In this document: piece by piece, positions 45,400 to 55,391 of the stretch
How positions within the stretch are numbered: position 1 is the stretch's first letter
How the letters are laid out: every line of letters begins with the position of its first letter
Origin: an uncultured Granulosicoccaceae bacterium
GTDB taxonomy: Bacteria; Pseudomonadota; Gammaproteobacteria; Granulosicoccales; Granulosicoccaceae
Assembly: GCA_937922675.1 (NCBI GenBank)
Contig: CALAJN010000008.1
Location: 62,001 to 126,000, forward strand
Direction: 5' to 3'
Length of the DNA: 64,000 nt
Notes under the pieces: generated by a model
What the model saw: only the letters and a program-made list of their open reading frames with translations
Database searches by the model: none
What the model was told of the DNA's origin: nothing
Position numbers and translations under genes: made by a program

Positions 45400-46635
45400 T
45401 TAAAGGCTTGCATCAGCGATCTGTTTGTCCGTTTCAGTCAAGGCATTGAGTATCAAGCCGCGTTGTAGCAGACCATCTTCATCAGCAAATCCGGGCAAGA
45501 CGATCTTTCCTGGATCCATGGGGTGAGGTCCAGCGGCACTGAGGGCCGTGGTCAATTGTGGTCGCATTGCGTCCAGAACAACTTCGCTGCGACCCACCAG
45601 TGCAACAGGCATGGGTCCAAACAAAAGCGACAGGTCGCGAAGGCCATGACCGATCGCATTGCCTGCTTGTGCAAAGGCGGCCTTGGCGTGCTTGTCACCC
45701 TTTGCTGCCTGCTCGGCAGCGCGATCCAGAACCCCTGCTGCAAGGCGCCCTGCGTGCGATTGCTCTTCGTCAATGGTAGTGAAGTGCGATCCTTCAGATG
45801 TTCCGTTGTGCCGGGCAAGATAGCGAACGATGGCGTAGTCCGCTGCATAAGCCTCGATACAGCCGCGTTGGCCGCAACGACAGAGCTCACCATCGAGCTC
45901 ATGCCGCATATGACCAAATTCAAGAGCTGACGTGCCAATACCGGCAAATGCCTGGTCGTTCAACACTAATGCAAGTCCGATACCGTGCGAAAAATTGACC
46001 GTTGCAAAACTGCTACCGAGCACGTCTTGCTGACTTACCTGCAAGGCACTGGCAATCAGTCGACAATCATTGTCCACGGTAGTGTTGATATTGAATCGAC
46101 TGGTAATTGCACTTTGCAGTGGCACGTGGGTGATCGACAAGATCGGCGACCACACCAACTCTCCCTCGGGGTGCGAGGTAATGCCCTGGACGCTAATCGA
46201 TATCTGGCGCAAATTGGCGGCGTGTGATGACTGTGCAAGGTCGGCGATCGCGCTCAGTATCGCGTCGATAAAGCCGCTCTGGTCGAGTGCACGCGTATCA
46301 AGGTCATAGCAGTGCTGCCCCAGTGCCTGGCCGACATAGTCAATCAGTTGTAACTCCAGCCGATCAATGGTCAATGAAACGGTTATCATGGTGGCAGCGT
46401 CGGGCGAGAGGGCCAGAACGCTTTGCGGTCGCCCGCGTCCAACGCTTTTGCGTGTAGCGGTGGCAACGCCTTCGGCCAACAAGTCCGAGGCAAACGATGA
46501 GATCGCGGCGGGTGAGAGCTGCGTCGCCTCGCCCAGATCCACACGTGAGCAGGGACCGATGCGGCGCAAGGATTCCACCACGCGACGCCGGTTTTCACTT
46601 CTCAGATCGTGACTGCGGCGGATCGTGGTTGACAT
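45400..46635 (-). CDS. ROK-family transcriptional regulator (probable xylose repressor)
   Basis: A 411-residue protein with an N-terminal winged helix-turn-helix (VESLRRIGPCSRVDLGEATQLSPAAISSFA) and a ROK sugar-binding domain (NFSHGIGLALVLNDQAFAG, ALEFGHMRHELDGELCRCGQRGCIEAY). The zinc motif CRCGQRGC and the glutamate/histidine pair EFGH are conserved. Position, divergent from xylF and heading the leftward operon, indicates a XylR-like regulator that responds to xylose or a xylose metabolite; this is inference. ATG 46635 is preferred over 46659. Confidence 0.88.
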   Translation of the reverse strand: MSTTIRRSHDLRSENRRRVVESLRRIGPCSRVDLGEATQLSPAAISSFASDLLAEGVATATRKSVGRGRPQSVLALSPDAATMITVSLTIDRLELQLIDYVGQALGQHCYDLDTRALDQSGFIDAILSAIADLAQSSHAANLRQISISVQGITSHPEGELVWSPILSITHVPLQSAITSRFNINTTVDNDCRLIASALQVSQQDVLGSSFATVNFSHGIGLALVLNDQAFAGIGTSALEFGHMRHELDGELCRCGQRGCIEAYAADYAIVRYLARHNGTSEGSHFTTIDEEQSHAGRLAAGVLDRAAEQAAKGDKHAKAAFAQAGNAIGHGLRDLSLLFGPMPVALVGRSEVVLDAMRPQLTTALSAAGPHPMDPGKIVLPGFADEDGLLQRGLILNALTETDKQIADASL

Positions 46636-46674
46636 GTGCAAACCGAGTGGAGGGGCCACGCTATTGGATAAATT

Positions 46675-46759
46675 GCGGAATGGGCCTCATGATTCCGCGG
46701 CAACTTTAAGTTGACACAAAATTATCATTCAGTCATCATTTTTCTTCGTCGTGAAGAAA
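46675..46759. promoter_or_regulatory. Three inverted repeats in the xylR-xylF control region
   Basis: Three perfect inverted repeats lie within 85 bases: GCGGAAT-N10-ATTCCGC (46675-46698), CAACTT-T-AAGTTG (46701-46713) and TTTCTTC-N5-GAAGAAA (46741-46759). The second overlaps the -35 of the xylF promoter and the third covers its probable start. They are candidate operators for the ROK regulator or a second regulator. Confidence 0.6.
46711..46739 (+). promoter_or_regulatory. Sigma-70-type promoter of xylFHGA
   Basis: TTGACA (perfect -35), 17-base spacer, CATCAT (4 of 6 with TATAAT). The predicted start lies near 46746, about 90 bases before the xylF ATG. The -35 shares its first three bases with a palindrome. 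Confidence 0.55.
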
Positions 46760-46834
46760 GCGACCCCACCGCTGACACTGGTGGCGTGATCCACCGTCAG
46801 CAATCCCACTTGATGCTAGAGATTTGGAGCGAAC

Positions 46835-47878
46835 ATGAAAAAGCAATTCGCGGTTGCCGCGACCCTGGGTGCCCTCCTGGGCGTGCAGGCCATGACACCG
46901 GCGCTGGCCGAGGGCAAGGTCATCGGTGTGTCCTGGTCCAACTTCCAGGAAGAGCGCTGGAAGACCGACGAGGCGGCCATGAAGGCGGCCATCGAGGCCA
47001 ATGGCGACTCGTATATTTCCGCTGATGCGCAGTCCTCAGCTGCCAAGCAGCTGACCGACGTTGAGGCTTTGATCAGCCAGGGCGCTGACGCATTGATCAT
47101 CCTGGCTCAGGATTCCGGGGCCATCGGGCCAGCCATCGAGCAGGCCTCCGCCGAGGGTATCCCGGTAGTGGGTTATGACCGTCTGATCGAAAACCCCGAC
47201 GCGTTCTACATTACTTTCGACAACATCGAAGTAGGTCGCATGCAGGCACGTGCGGTTCTTGAGGCGATGCCTGAAGGTAACTATGCCTTTATCAAGGGCA
47301 GCTCCAGTGATCCGAATGCGGATTTTCTCTTTGGTGGACAAATGGAAGTACTCCAGGAAGCCATGGACGCTGGCAAGATCACCAACGTTGGTGAGGCTTA
47401 CACCGACGGTTGGAAACCTGAAAATGCGCAACGCAACATGGAGCAGATCCTCACCGCCAACGACAACAATGTCGATGCGGTCGTGGCCTCCAATGACGGC
47501 ACCGCCAGTGGTGTGGTAGCTGCTCTCGCGGCTCAGGGCCTTGACGGTTCTGTACCCGTGTCCGGGCAAGACGGTGATCACGCTGCGCTCAATCGCGTCG
47601 CACGCGGTACGCAAACCGTAACGGTCTGGAAAGACTCACGAGATCTCGGCAAGAACGCTGCAAACATCGCTGCCATGCTGGCAGACGGTACCCCCATGAA
47701 TGAAATTCCGGGTGCTGTGACCTTCTCTGGTGGGCCGAACGGTGTGGAGATGAACGCGATGTTTCTCGCACCGGTGCCGGTTACCGCTGACAATCTGGAC
47801 GTGGTCATTGACGCCGGCTGGATCGAGATGGAAAAGGCCTGCGACGGCGCAGCTGAAGCTGTTGCTGCCTGCGGCTGA
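46835..47878 (+). CDS. xylF: D-xylose ABC transporter substrate-binding protein
   Basis: Periplasmic sugar-binding protein of 347 residues (E. coli XylF 330). A signal peptide ([25 protein letters not shown]) is followed by [22 protein letters not shown], the XylF hallmark. [42 protein letters not shown] and [17 protein letters not shown] also match. GGAG lies 8 bases before the ATG. First gene of xylF-xylH-xylG-xylA. Confidence 0.96.
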   Translation: MKKQFAVAATLGALLGVQAMTPALAEGKVIGVSWSNFQEERWKTDEAAMKAAIEANGDSYISADAQSSAAKQLTDVEALISQGADALIILAQDSGAIGPAIEQASAEGIPVVGYDRLIENPDAFYITFDNIEVGRMQARAVLEAMPEGNYAFIKGSSSDPNADFLFGGQMEVLQEAMDAGKITNVGEAYTDGWKPENAQRNMEQILTANDNNVDAVVASNDGTASGVVAALAAQGLDGSVPVSGQDGDHAALNRVARGTQTVTVWKDSRDLGKNAANIAAMLADGTPMNEIPGAVTFSGGPNGVEMNAMFLAPVPVTADNLDVVIDAGWIEMEKACDGAAEAVAACG

Positions 47879-47897
47879 TCCCATCCGCTGACTGACC

Positions 47898-47934
47898 GCC
47901 GCCTCGCAGCGCACGTAGCGCGCTGTGGGGCGGC
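47898..47934 (+). promoter_or_regulatory. Intercistronic stem-loop between xylF and xylH
   Basis: A 15-bp stem (GCCGCCTCGCAGCGC with GCGCTGTGGGGCGGC, two G-U pairs) encloses a 7-base loop, 20 bases after the xylF stop. There is no T-run of six or more after it, so it more likely stabilises xylF mRNA or partly attenuates, as known for binding-protein operons, than terminates fully. Confidence 0.7.
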
Positions 47935-48018
47935 TTACAGGTTTCGTTCTATTCAAGCGCGCCACTTGAGTGGCCGATTTATCGGTACGCGCCGCAACCC
48001 CCCCCAACTAACTAAGCA

Positions 48019-49341
48019 ATGACAACAACAACAGAGTCTGATGCGCCAGACGCACAATGGGCTCGCGCTGATGAGGGCTCGGCCTTGCAGCGTTTTTTTC
48101 GTGCGACCGAGATTGATACACGCATGCTTGGCATGCTCGGCGCTCTTCTGCTGATCTGGATCGCCTTCCATATAATGTCAGATGGCCGGTTTCTGACCCC
48201 GCGTAACCTGTGGAATCTGTCGGTCCAGACGTCAGGGGTCGCGATCATGTCCACCGGGATGGTGCTGATCATCGTCACCCGCAATATTGATTTGTCAGTG
48301 GGTTCAATACTGGGCTTTGTAGCGATGATCATGGGTGTCGCACAGACCTCATACCTATCGAGCTTTCTTGGCGATCACGCCAATTTCACATGGGCCGCAG
48401 CCCTTGCAATCGGTATTGTGGTCGGTGCGATCATTGGCGGGTTGCATGGACTGGTAATCGCCTACCTCGGCGTGCCGGCCTTTATCGTTACGCTCGGCGG
48501 ACTATTGATCTGGCGCGGTGCCGCATGGTGGGTGACATCCGGGCAGACAGTTGCACCCATGGATTCGACATTTCGATTGATGGGCGGCGGACCCTACGGC
48601 GCTATCGGCGCGTTCTGGAGTTGGGTCGTCGGCTTTGTCGCCTGTGCCGTCATCGTGCTTGGCCTGGTATTTGGTCGACGCAATCGACGACGTTTCAATT
48701 TTCCGCTGCGCCCGATGTGGGCTGAGTACACGATCGCTGGTGTGGGCTGTGCCTTGGTGATGCTTGCAGTGGCTGTTGCCAACGCTTATCCGTGGCCAAA
48801 AGGTATCGTGCGGCGCTACGTGCAAAGCAACAACATAACTGTGCCTGAAGGGGAAGCCTTGTTCATCTCTCATGGCATCGCCATACCGGTACTGATCGCT
48901 ATTGGCGTGGGTATTGTTATGACTTTCATCGCGACGCGGACGCGCTTTGGGCGCTACGTGTTTGCGATGGGCGGTAACCCTGAGGCAGCTGAGCTTGCGG
49001 GCATCAACACCCGTTGGGTTACAACCAAGATCTTTATCTTGATGGGGATGCTGTGTGCCATTGCCGGTGCCATCTCTACCGCTCGCTTGAATGCGTCGAC
49101 CAACGCTCAAGGAACACTTGACGAGCTGTTGGTTATCGCAGCCGCGGTCATCGGTGGTACCTCTCTCGGTGGCGGCATCGGCACGATTGTTGGCGCAATG
49201 ATCGGTGCTGTTGTCATGCAGTCCCTGCAATCGGGCATGGTACTTCTTGGTGTTGACGCACCGTTTCAGAACGTAGTGGTAGGGGTTGTATTGATAATGG
49301 CTGTTTGGCTTGACGGGATTTATCGGAGAAAGCAGTCATGA
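48019..49341 (+). CDS. xylH: D-xylose ABC transporter permease
   Basis: Membrane permease of 440 residues with about ten hydrophobic spans. Family motifs include [39 protein letters not shown] (within the QTVAP region) and [13 protein letters not shown] with [10 protein letters not shown]. coli XylH has 393 residues. The stop overlaps the xylG start by 4 bases. Confidence 0.95.
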   Translation: MTTTTESDAPDAQWARADEGSALQRFFRATEIDTRMLGMLGALLLIWIAFHIMSDGRFLTPRNLWNLSVQTSGVAIMSTGMVLIIVTRNIDLSVGSILGFVAMIMGVAQTSYLSSFLGDHANFTWAAALAIGIVVGAIIGGLHGLVIAYLGVPAFIVTLGGLLIWRGAAWWVTSGQTVAPMDSTFRLMGGGPYGAIGAFWSWVVGFVACAVIVLGLVFGRRNRRRFNFPLRPMWAEYTIAGVGCALVMLAVAVANAYPWPKGIVRRYVQSNNITVPEGEALFISHGIAIPVLIAIGVGIVMTFIATRTRFGRYVFAMGGNPEAAELAGINTRWVTTKIFILMGMLCAIAGAISTARLNASTNAQGTLDELLVIAAAVIGGTSLGGGIGTIVGAMIGAVVMQSLQSGMVLLGVDAPFQNVVVGVVLIMAVWLDGIYRRKQS

Positions 49342-50162
49342 GTAGCGCAGAAGCGGCCGCAGCGAGCCTCAATCAGGCTGACACTACGCTGGCAGATAAG
49401 GTGATTGAGATGCGCGATGTCTCAATTGCCTTTGGCGGCATTCGAGCTGTCGACAAAGCCTCGCTGGATTTGCACAGGGGCGAGGTTGTTGCCGTGCTGG
49501 GGCACAACGGGGCTGGCAAGTCGACCTTGATCAAGATTCTCTCCGGCGCCTACAAGCGAGACTCTGGCAGCATTCATGTTCGTGGGGCCGAGGCAAGAAT
49601 CGACAACCCGCGTGATGCCAAGGCTTATGGTATCGAGACGATCTACCAGACGCTTGCCTTGGCGGACAATGTGGACACCGCTGCCAACCTGTATCTCGGG
49701 CGCGAGCTTAGAACGTGGATGGGGACTCTGGACGATGCCGCCATGGAATCGAAGGCGCGTGAGGTCATGGGACGTCTCAATCCGCGTTTTCAACGCTTCA
49801 AAGAGCCTGTCAAGGCGTTGTCTGGTGGGCAAAGACAGTCGGTCGCGATCGCCCGAGCCATACTGTTTGACGCTCAGATACTGATCATGGATGAGCCGAC
49901 TGCTGCGCTGGGGCCCCAGGAAACCGCCGGGGTTGCTGACCTGATCAAACAACTGAAGGCCGATGGCATCAGCATATTCCTGATCAGTCACGATATTGAA
50001 GATGTGTTTGATCTTGCTGACCGGGTAGCCGTAATGAAAAACGGTCAGATCGTCGGTACCGCTCCTGTGCATGCGGTCACCAAGGACGAAGTTCTCGGTA
50101 TGATCATCCTCGGCAAGTGTCCCCCCGGAGCTACAGCCGGACCCGGGGCCGTGGATATCTAA
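49338..50162 (+). CDS. xylG: Sugar ABC transporter ATP-binding protein (single cassette XylG)
   Basis: ATPase of the xylose importer. Walker [11 protein letters not shown]-loop region [10 protein letters not shown], signature [14 protein letters not shown], Walker [13 protein letters not shown] and the H-loop LISHDIEDV are intact. The protein has 274 residues and one ABC domain, whereas E. coli XylG has two fused cassettes (513). It would act as a homodimer, as in FrcA-type systems. ATG 49338 overlaps the xylH stop. The final 20 residues ([14 protein letters not shown]) are not conserved. Confidence 0.92.
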   Translation: MSSAEAAAASLNQADTTLADKVIEMRDVSIAFGGIRAVDKASLDLHRGEVVAVLGHNGAGKSTLIKILSGAYKRDSGSIHVRGAEARIDNPRDAKAYGIETIYQTLALADNVDTAANLYLGRELRTWMGTLDDAAMESKAREVMGRLNPRFQRFKEPVKALSGGQRQSVAIARAILFDAQILIMDEPTAALGPQETAGVADLIKQLKADGISIFLISHDIEDVFDLADRVAVMKNGQIVGTAPVHAVTKDEVLGMIILGKCPPGATAGPGAVDI

Positions 50163-50187
50163 CTCTCTTTCGGCAACGGTCTACCCT

Positions 50188-51498
50188 ATGAGTACTGGTT
50201 TTTTCGGTGATATTGGTCGCATCCCGTTCGAAGGTGCTGATTCCGATGCGACCCTGGCGTTTCGTCACTACGATCCGGATGAGCTTGTACTCGGTAAGCG
50301 GCTTGAGGATCATCTGCGGTTTGCTGCGGCCTACTGGCATTCCCTCGCTTGGTCAGGTGGGGACCCTTTTGGCGGCCCGACCTTGGAGCGACCCTGGTTT
50401 GGCGACAGCATGGCAGACGCCAAGCTGAAGGCCGATGTGGCTTTTGAACTGTTTGAGGCCCTCGGTGTGCCTTATTTCTGCTTTCACGACGCAGATGTAC
50501 GACCAGAGGGTGGCAGCTTTGCCGAGAACACCCGAAACCTTGAGGAGATGGTTGACTACTTCGGGCAGAAGATGGCGTCCAGCTCGGTCAAGTTGTTGTG
50601 GGGCACCGCTAACCTTTTTAGTCACCGACGCTTTATGGCCGGAGCTGCGACCAACCCGGATCCGGATGTCTTTGCCTTCAGCGCGGCGACCATCAAGACG
50701 TGCATGGATGCGACCCACAAGCTCGGTGGTGAAAACTATGTGTTGTGGGGTGGCCGGGAGGGCTATGAATCGCTACTCAACACTGACCTTGCGCGCGAGG
50801 ATGCTCAGGCGGGACGTATGCTCAATCTTGTGGTCGAGCACAAACACAAGATCGGCTTCAAGGGTGCGATTCTTATCGAGCCCAAGCCGCAGGAGCCCAC
50901 TAAACACCAATACGATTATGACGTAGCCAGCGTTTACGGCTTTCTGCGTCGCCACGGCCTCGAAAAAGAAGTACAAGTCAATATCGAGCAGGGTCACGCG
51001 ATTCTGGCCGGGCACAGCTTCGAGCACGAGATCGCCCTCGCAGGTGCGCTCGATATATTCGGCTCAATCGACATGAACCGCAATGACTATCAATCCGGTT
51101 GGGATACTGATCAGTTCCCCAACAACGTCCCGGAAGTCGCGCTCGCCTACTACTACATCCTCAAGGCCGGCGGTCTGACGTCCGGTGGCACCAACTTCGA
51201 TGCCCGTCTGCGCCGGCAATCACTCGATCCAGCGGATCTGCTTGCCGCGCACGTCGGGGGTATGGACATTTGCGCTCGCGGACTCAAAGCCGCTGCCCGC
51301 ATGATCGAAGATGGTGCGCTCGAAGCTGCTGTGGCATCTCGATATTCGGGTTGGGATGACGGCCGGGGCCAGAAGTTGCTCTCGGGAGATCTCTCGCTCG
51401 ACGACATCGTGGCCTTGGTCGAAGAAGAGGACATCAATCCGGCGCCACGATCAGGCCAACAGGAAATATTCGAGAATCTGGTCAACCGCTACGTCTGA
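50188..51498 (+). CDS. xylA: Xylose isomerase
   Basis: Converts D-xylose to D-xylulose. The 436 residues (E. coli 440) contain [13 protein letters not shown] with the catalytic His and Asp, [17 protein letters not shown], the metal ligands in [20 protein letters not shown] and [18 protein letters not shown], and [20 protein letters not shown]. It follows xylG by 25 bases. Xylulokinase is on the other arm of the locus. Confidence 0.97.
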   Translation: MSTGFFGDIGRIPFEGADSDATLAFRHYDPDELVLGKRLEDHLRFAAAYWHSLAWSGGDPFGGPTLERPWFGDSMADAKLKADVAFELFEALGVPYFCFHDADVRPEGGSFAENTRNLEEMVDYFGQKMASSSVKLLWGTANLFSHRRFMAGAATNPDPDVFAFSAATIKTCMDATHKLGGENYVLWGGREGYESLLNTDLAREDAQAGRMLNLVVEHKHKIGFKGAILIEPKPQEPTKHQYDYDVASVYGFLRRHGLEKEVQVNIEQGHAILAGHSFEHEIALAGALDIFGSIDMNRNDYQSGWDTDQFPNNVPEVALAYYYILKAGGLTSGGTNFDARLRRQSLDPADLLAAHVGGMDICARGLKAAARMIEDGALEAAVASRYSGWDDGRGQKLLSGDLSLDDIVALVEEEDINPAPRSGQQEIFENLVNRYV

Positions 51499-51575
51499 GG
51501 CGCTGTAAGTCCCCGGGAACTTGATCGGTCCGCTAACATCAAAGTCAAGATTGTGTGATGTGAGACGGTGTGATC

Positions 51576-52526
51576 ATGGCGGTTCCAAGGCTATCTGAGA
51601 TGGCGCAACCTCGAACGCTATCAGCATCGTGGATAGCAACCAGTGTGTTTTCTCGAATTGTTCCCAAGGCGGCTCACTGCCGTATCGCCAGCGGCGTGCT
51701 TGCCACCATCGTCCTGTTGACCCCCTTGTCGAGCTCGGCAGAGCTCGCCATCTGTACCTCACCGCAACGCCCTGACTGTCCCTCGGCCATAAACGGTGTG
51801 GCACAAGGAGAGTTCACGTTCAGCCGGTTGATATTTGCCGACAACCAGACCGCCATTGATGATCTTGGTGATCGCATCGGCTACCCGCACTGGCAGGCAG
51901 ACTGCTCGGAATCCGAGCCGCACTTCATTGCTGCGATGAAGCGCCTGACACTCGTGGATACCAATGAGAGTAGTCAGTCCATTTCCTTACTCGACGAGCG
52001 GATATTCGATTTCCCCATGTTGTATGTCGTTGAAGCGGGCTTTGCGTCCTTCTCGACGAATGAGGCTGATAATTTGCGCGAGTACCTGCTGCGCGGCGGA
52101 TTGCTGTTTGTCGATGACTTTCATGGCAGCTATCAGTGGAGACAGTTTGAGAACTGGATGGGTCAGGTGTTCCCGGATCGAGATATCGTTGATCTGCCAT
52201 CGACGCATGAGATCTTCAATGTGCATTTCCCGATAGATGACTTTATCCAGATCCCGGGCCTAAGGGCTCTCTGCCTTAACCCTGGCGAGACCTGGGAACT
52301 ACCGATATCCAAAAGCGCCGCGGTTATCGAGAGCAACACCTCACGCCAGCAACCTCGCTGGCGTGCAGTACTCGATGACGATGGACGGGTTATGGCGATC
52401 GTTAATTGGAACATGGACTTGGGCGATGCCTGGGAACACGCCGACATGGAAGAGTACAGCGCTCTCTATACCGCAACTGCGTATCGTTTAGGTATCAACT
52501 ACGTGCTCTATGGCATGACCCACTAG
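51576..52526 (+). CDS. DUF4159 domain exported protein
   Basis: A 316-residue protein with a possible late signal segment (RIASGVLATIVLLTPLSSSAELA, about residues 36-58), then a DUF4159 domain: EFTFSRLIFADNQ, PMLYVVEAGFASFSTNEADNLREYLLRGGLLFVDDF (in pieces) and STHEIFNVHF. This is a class I glutamine amidotransferase-like fold without a recognised active-site Cys. Function unknown. It lies 77 bases after xylA on the same strand; membership in the xylose operon is unproved. Confidence 0.78.
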   Translation: MAVPRLSEMAQPRTLSASWIATSVFSRIVPKAAHCRIASGVLATIVLLTPLSSSAELAICTSPQRPDCPSAINGVAQGEFTFSRLIFADNQTAIDDLGDRIGYPHWQADCSESEPHFIAAMKRLTLVDTNESSQSISLLDERIFDFPMLYVVEAGFASFSTNEADNLREYLLRGGLLFVDDFHGSYQWRQFENWMGQVFPDRDIVDLPSTHEIFNVHFPIDDFIQIPGLRALCLNPGETWELPISKSAAVIESNTSRQQPRWRAVLDDDGRVMAIVNWNMDLGDAWEHADMEEYSALYTATAYRLGINYVLYGMTH

Positions 52527-52653
52527 GATATTTTCCGGTGGGTGTCGCTTGGCGTTGCACGCAGTGGTGTTTTGCTGTCATCGGTGAGTCTGTCGATGAT
52601 CAATGGCGCTTGTCCAAGTGTTCGCATTGCTCGTCAAAGGTCCCTGGTGGCTA

Positions 52654-53787
52654 CTATTGAAAGTAGCGGTCGGCAAAATCCATAACGTCCCGCGTGGCGG
52701 TGTCGTCAACGATATACAACAGTTCCACTGTATCGCTGAAGTCGAGCTTGCACTGTTCTGTGACGACTGGACAATCCGGCCGCAAATAGTCAAATGCGGC
52801 TTGCCAGGCTTGCTGATTTGAACTGGCCAAAGCTCTGGATACAAATTCAGCGGAAGGCATGCGAAGGTCTGCGCTAGCGTTCAGAATGTTGCCATTGGGC
52901 ACATTTGTGTAGGACACAGTGCGCTTTACATATCCAATGTCGGCGGTCTGGCCCTCATTGAAAATCTCGCTGTGCTGTACGACATTAACCCGCGTTAGAT
53001 CCAAACTGGGAAATCTCGCCACAAGCCCACGTAGTACTTCTGTTGTGAAATCAGATGGGCCGCCTTCAGCTACCCAAACTTGCGCACCGCTGGATAAGGT
53101 CGTTGCCCAGTGGTTGATGCTGGCATCGAGCGCGGCCGCGCGATTGTTCATCGCATCAAGACTATCCAGGGCAACACCGTTCCATATCAAAGTGCTCAAG
53201 CGCACACTGTCTTGCCTGAAACGATTCCTAAGCTGATTGCCGCAAGTGCCGTTGACCACAAGCGGAGCAGCCACGTTCAACGTTTGTACCACTGACAATG
53301 CTGACGCCATGGCGTGTCCATCGTCAGGATCGGGGCAGTTGTCATAGTGCAGGACAAGAAGATCGTTCGCAGAGAGTCGACCGATAGCAGGACGATCAAC
53401 AGACGGTTCGGAAGTTTGTGGTGTCTCTGGTTCCTCGGGTTGCGGTTCAGGTTGTGGTTCGGGCTGTGGTTCGGGTTGTGGTTCGGGTTGTGGTTCGGGT
53501 TGTGGTTCGGGTTGTGGTTCGGGCTGGGGTTCGGGCTGGGGTTCGGGCTGGGGTTCGGGCTGGGGCTCGGGTTGTGGCTCGGGTTGTGGTTCGGGCTGGG
53601 GTTCGGGCTGGGGTTCGGGCTGGGGCTCGAGTTGTGGTTCCGGTTGCGTTATATCTACGCTGGCTACTTCGTCATTGGCAACGGCTATCTCGCGCTCCTC
53701 GCCAAGTGTCTGCTGGTCATCTGAGCTGTTGCAACCTGCGACGAGCAGCGCGAAAGCGAACGTGAGAGCAAGGGCCTTATATTGCAT
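52654..53787 (-). CDS. Lipoprotein with Pro-Glu-Pro-Gln repeat and nucleoside-hydrolase-like domain
   Basis: A 377-residue predicted lipoprotein: the signal peptide ends in a lipobox (LLVAGC). Residues about 47-115 are a tandem EPQP repeat that would form a stiff extended stalk. The globular part begins with [20 protein letters not shown], which resembles the Asp-rich calcium/substrate loop of nucleoside hydrolases (DxDxxxDD); [16 protein letters not shown] resembles a later strand of that fold. The assignment is tentative, and an exported hydrolase of nucleosides or sugars would be one reading. Four cysteines in the domain may pair. Confidence 0.7.
   Translation of the reverse strand: MQYKALALTFAFALLVAGCNSSDDQQTLGEEREIAVANDEVASVDITQPEPQLEPQPEPQPEPQPEPQPEPQPEPQPEPQPEPQPEPQPEPQPEPQPEPQPEPQPEPQPEPQPEPQPEEPETPQTSEPSVDRPAIGRLSANDLLVLHYDNCPDPDDGHAMASALSVVQTLNVAAPLVVNGTCGNQLRNRFRQDSVRLSTLIWNGVALDSLDAMNNRAAALDASINHWATTLSSGAQVWVAEGGPSDFTTEVLRGLVARFPSLDLTRVNVVQHSEIFNEGQTADIGYVKRTVSYTNVPNGNILNASADLRMPSAEFVSRALASSNQQAWQAAFDYLRPDCPVVTEQCKLDFSDTVELLYIVDDTATRDVMDFADRYFQ
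53430..53648 (-). repeat. In-frame 12-bp tandem repeat encoding Glu-Pro-Gln-Pro
   Basis: About 17 copies of a 12-base unit (GAACCACAACCC and synonymous variants), clustered in blocks of identical variants. It lies within the lipoprotein gene. Such a repeat can change length by slippage without breaking the frame. Confidence 0.88.
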
Positions 53788-54298
53788 TGTCCGTCAACTG
53801 TGAGTGGTGCCTACGCCAATGTTGCGACTTGTATCACAAGGCATCTGGCGTCCAAACTCCACACGCTACTTCACGAATGACTAGAGCAACACGGAAAACG
53901 GAAAGACTTTCGTTATTGTCAGAAAGACTGGCGGTTGAACCCGAGTGTGAGCGTAAAATTGTGCTACCAGTTCTCATTTCCAGCGATAATGACTGATATT
54001 GCAGTACGTTTCGATTCACAATCAGACGAGTCTTCAAGCGGTTGATTGCATCAGGATAGTTTTAACGTTCTTTCATCTGTCGCAGGTCAGGCGCTGAGTT
54101 GTGATGATATGACGGTGAACGGCGCTTGTAATATGGCAAGCACGAGATGCTGTAGCAGAAGTATTGTCCTGATTCTACGACTGCAAGAAACCAGTTTTTC
54201 CAGATGACTATTGCAAACTGGCTTTGGTGTTTCAAGGTTTTCCCTGTCGAGGATTTCACCGAATATCTGTTGGCGACGTCGGCTGGCCTCTGTCGTGG
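53788..54298. other. Gene-poor, A/T-richer stretch
   Basis: 511 bases between two minus-strand genes. Small open frames of 65-71 codons exist, but none has a convincing ribosome binding site or family match. The base composition looks more A/T-rich than the neighbours. A weak inverted repeat (CCAGTTT...AAACTGG, 54193-54223) could end the gene to the right. It must hold the promoter of the PEPQ lipoprotein. Confidence 0.5.
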
Positions 54299-55288
54299 TC
54301 ACGGTATCTCGATGATACGCAGCGCGATACCCCAGGTGCTGGCAAGGTCCGACGCTGCTCTACGGATGTCGTCCAATTGATCGACGTTTATCATGCCGTG
54401 TTGCACGATGACTTCAAGCATGATGGTGACAGAATCTGACGCCTCTAGTCGCGTTGTCCTACCCAACTCTGTTCGTTCGATAAAACCATCTTCAGACAAG
54501 GGGATGATCAAACCTGCTTCGATGTCGCGACCGTCTCGCATCAAACGTTCGTACAAGGAACCTGGTTCGGCATAACTTTGACTGGCTAGATCACGGCTGC
54601 GTACCACTCGCGCTTCACCTTGAGCTATGAAGTCGACGACCGGGAATGAGCGCACGGTGGCAACAGAGCCAGCGAATGGGTCAGTGTAAGCCAGCGCCTG
54701 TTCGATTCTTGAGCCACGTTCTATCCCGACGTACGCGTCAAAGTAGCTCTGACACGTCTCTGGACGTATGTCAATAGTAAGCGCCTCGTCGATGCTCGGA
54801 CCTGCTTGAAAGTCGTTTGACGGTGGATAAGCACTGGCATCACACTGTTCAGGGCAGTCGTCTTCAGTGGTGTTTTCTGTCAGCAGGAGCGTTGATAACA
54901 AGTGACCAGTGCTGACGCTTTGCAAGGGTCGCTTCTGCTCGATTGCGATAGGCAGCGTTTGCTTGAGCCGGTTAGATTCCACTCTTGCACCGGCAACATA
55001 CTGTTGCGGACTTGCTGATGTACTGAACAGGGTGTAGCGACCAAAGCCACCTTCGAGGATTTCTGTCCCGGTCTTCGATCGGTAGCGAACACGCTGGCTA
55101 TCAAGTTGTTGTTGAGGTGTATAACGCTGCGTACCGCTTTCCGTGATCAGTAAGCGATTCTCTCCCTCATTGATCAAGCGCGGTGTATCGCTTGCAAACA
55201 CTGAGCTGCTTGATAGGGTGGGTACTGTGAGCATGAACAAGGCAGGTAATCCTTGTAAGCAGCCACGCCTGATCTGTGCAAAATGCAT
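54299..55288 (-). CDS. Exported protein of unknown function, divergent from the tad locus
   Basis: A 329-residue protein. ATG 55288 has a strong GGAG 7 bases upstream and opens a signal peptide (RRGCLQGLPALFMLTVPTLS, cleavage near VFA-SD); the longer open frame upstream is not supported. No domain is recognised. The middle holds DDCPEQCDASAYPP and IRPETCQSYFDAYVG, with possible disulfides; the C-terminal half looks alpha/beta. It is transcribed away from the tad genes and shares their control region of 217 bases, so a role with the pilus is possible but not shown. Confidence 0.65.
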   Translation of the reverse strand: MHFAQIRRGCLQGLPALFMLTVPTLSSSSVFASDTPRLINEGENRLLITESGTQRYTPQQQLDSQRVRYRSKTGTEILEGGFGRYTLFSTSASPQQYVAGARVESNRLKQTLPIAIEQKRPLQSVSTGHLLSTLLLTENTTEDDCPEQCDASAYPPSNDFQAGPSIDEALTIDIRPETCQSYFDAYVGIERGSRIEQALAYTDPFAGSVATVRSFPVVDFIAQGEARVVRSRDLASQSYAEPGSLYERLMRDGRDIEAGLIIPLSEDGFIERTELGRTTRLEASDSVTIMLEVIVQHGMINVDQLDDIRRAASDLASTWGIALRIIEIP

Positions 55289-55371
55289 ATCGAATCTCCA
55301 TTTCGTGATGCAGTCGGTCCATCGACAACACGAAAATACAATCAAACTGAGGTCTTTGGCAAGCCATTTTT

Positions 55372-55391
55372 GAATCCGCTGTATCGGATTC
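55372..55391. promoter_or_regulatory. Inverted repeat in the divergent tad control region
   Basis: GAATCCG-CTGTAT-CGGATTC: perfect 7-bp arms with a 6-base spacer. It lies between the divergent secreted protein gene and the first tad-region gene. A TTGACA is at 55445-55450 with only a poor -10 17 bases later. Candidate operator; no regulator gene is in the window next to it. Confidence 0.5.

Noticed and set aside
53430-53648. Possible CRISPR or non-coding repeat array
   Set aside because: Units are 12 bases, in frame, without spacers, and keep an EPQP peptide; it is a coding repeat.
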